NCBI GenBank assembly: GCA_021826605.1
Contig: JAKAZF010000141.1
Span: forward strand, 1 to 7,003
Reading direction: 5' to 3'
Source: Planctomycetota bacterium
GTDB lineage: Bacteria > Planctomycetota > Phycisphaerae > WQYP01
DNA: 7,003 nucleotides
Positions 6,511 to 7,003 of this stretch are shown piece after piece. The position numbers and the translations under genes were made by a program. Below the pieces are notes generated by a model. That model did no database searches and had not been told where the DNA came from. It worked only from the letters and a program-made list of their open reading frames with translations. Each line of letters opens with the position of its first letter. Within the stretch, counting starts at the first letter, position 1.

Positions 6511-6528
6511 CATAAGCGTGTATCGCGT

Positions 6529-7003
6529 ATGACGAGCATGGAATTACCCATCAGCCACCGCATGATCGCGCCAGCGCGTTCACCTTTGCGCCTGGCGGTG
6601 GACCGCTTTCTGGCCAATCGCCTGGCGGTTTTGGGGCTTGTCGGCCTGAGTTTTTTTGTCATTGCCTGTTACGGTTCGCTGCCGTGGACGCTGCACACAT
6701 TTAACCAGCAGAATCTCAGCGAAGCGCTTCACGGGCCATCATGGCGGCATTGGATGGGCACCGATACGCTCGGGCGCGATCTGCTTTCGCGTTTTTTACT
6801 TGGCGGGGCGATTTCGCTGTTGATTGGCGTGTTCTCGGCCATTGTTGCCGTGAGCATTGGATTAACCGTCGGCATGGTTTCCGGGTATGTGGGAGGCCGG
6901 GTTGATGCCCTGCTGATGCGCGGCGTGGATGTGCTGTATGGTTTGCCTTACATTCTGCTGGTGATTCTGCTGCGGGTGGCGCTGGTGGGAAGGATTTCAC
7001 ATT
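6529..7003 (+). CDS. OppC/DppC-type ABC transporter permease, 3' end beyond window
   Basis: 158 codons are visible with no stop before the right edge. The protein is an inner-membrane subunit of a peptide/nickel-type (binding-protein-dependent) importer. A hydrophilic N-terminus leads into TM1 (about residues 31-50). A short periplasmic segment follows, then the family hallmark WMGTDTLGRDLLSR (75-88), TM2 (about 91-118), GYVGGRVDALLMRGVD (119-134), and TM3 from about 138. These match the OppC N-terminal domain and the start of the permease domain. The initiation codon is uncertain: ATG 6529 and ATG 6538 are in frame and neither has a good Shine-Dalgarno. A TAATAT at 6502-6507 could be a -10, but no -35 is apparent. 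Such genes usually follow an OppB-type gene; here the upstream neighbour is gltA, so the partner permease, ATPases and binding protein must be downstream or elsewhere. Confidence 0.9.
   Translation, partial: MTSMELPISHRMIAPARSPLRLAVDRFLANRLAVLGLVGLSFFVIACYGSLPWTLHTFNQQNLSEALHGPSWRHWMGTDTLGRDLLSRFLLGGAISLLIGVFSAIVAVSIGLTVGMVSGYVGGRVDALLMRGVDVLYGLPYILLVILLRVALVGRISH

Noticed and set aside
1..7003. CRISPR array, tRNA/rRNA, insertion sequence or prophage signatures
   Set aside because: No regularly spaced repeats, tRNA-like cloverleaf, transposase or integrase sequence, or flanking terminal repeats were seen.

Overview
The window reads as an ordinary chromosomal stretch from a Gram-negative bacterium. 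It has a lipobox lipoprotein, a type II (GltA-type) citrate synthase and an MsbA-like half-transporter. Gene density is normal, and I see no integrase, transposase, CRISPR array or RNA gene. A planctomycete or related PVC lineage is my best guess, from the general look of the long-loop ABC exporter and the tyrosine/proline-rich lipoprotein. That is an impression, not a demonstrated assignment.

Layout. Positions 1-2790 hold a minus-strand pair: an ABC exporter (619-2790) followed 48 nt later by a class I SAM-dependent methyltransferase (1-570), which runs off the left edge. A divergent intergenic region of about 530 bp (2791-3323) separates them from the plus-strand genes. It holds a perfect TATAAT in each direction, a perfect 13-bp direct repeat and several hairpins. 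On the plus strand come a small lipoprotein with two 51-residue-period repeats (3324-3827), an M20-family metallohydrolase (3837-5051), citrate synthase gltA (5199-6485) and the 5' part of an OppC/DppC-type permease (6529 to the right edge).

How the genes work together. The exporter and methyltransferase look co-transcribed and could serve export and decoration of a lipid or glycan, which is inferred from context. The lipoprotein and M20 gene are almost contiguous and probably one transcript. gltA has its own promoter-like sequence and Shine-Dalgarno. Just ahead of it lies a two-codon mini-ORF (ATG ACG TAA) with its own Shine-Dalgarno. The permease starts 43 nt after gltA with no OppB-type partner upstream.

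Most unusual items: (1) the exporter carries about 130 extra residues between TM1 and TM2 with a PDZ-like pattern; (2) the lipoprotein's ungapped aromatic/proline tandem repeat; (3) the 13-bp intergenic direct repeat; (4) the two-codon mini-ORF before gltA. I found no clear defence system or other multi-gene novel system.
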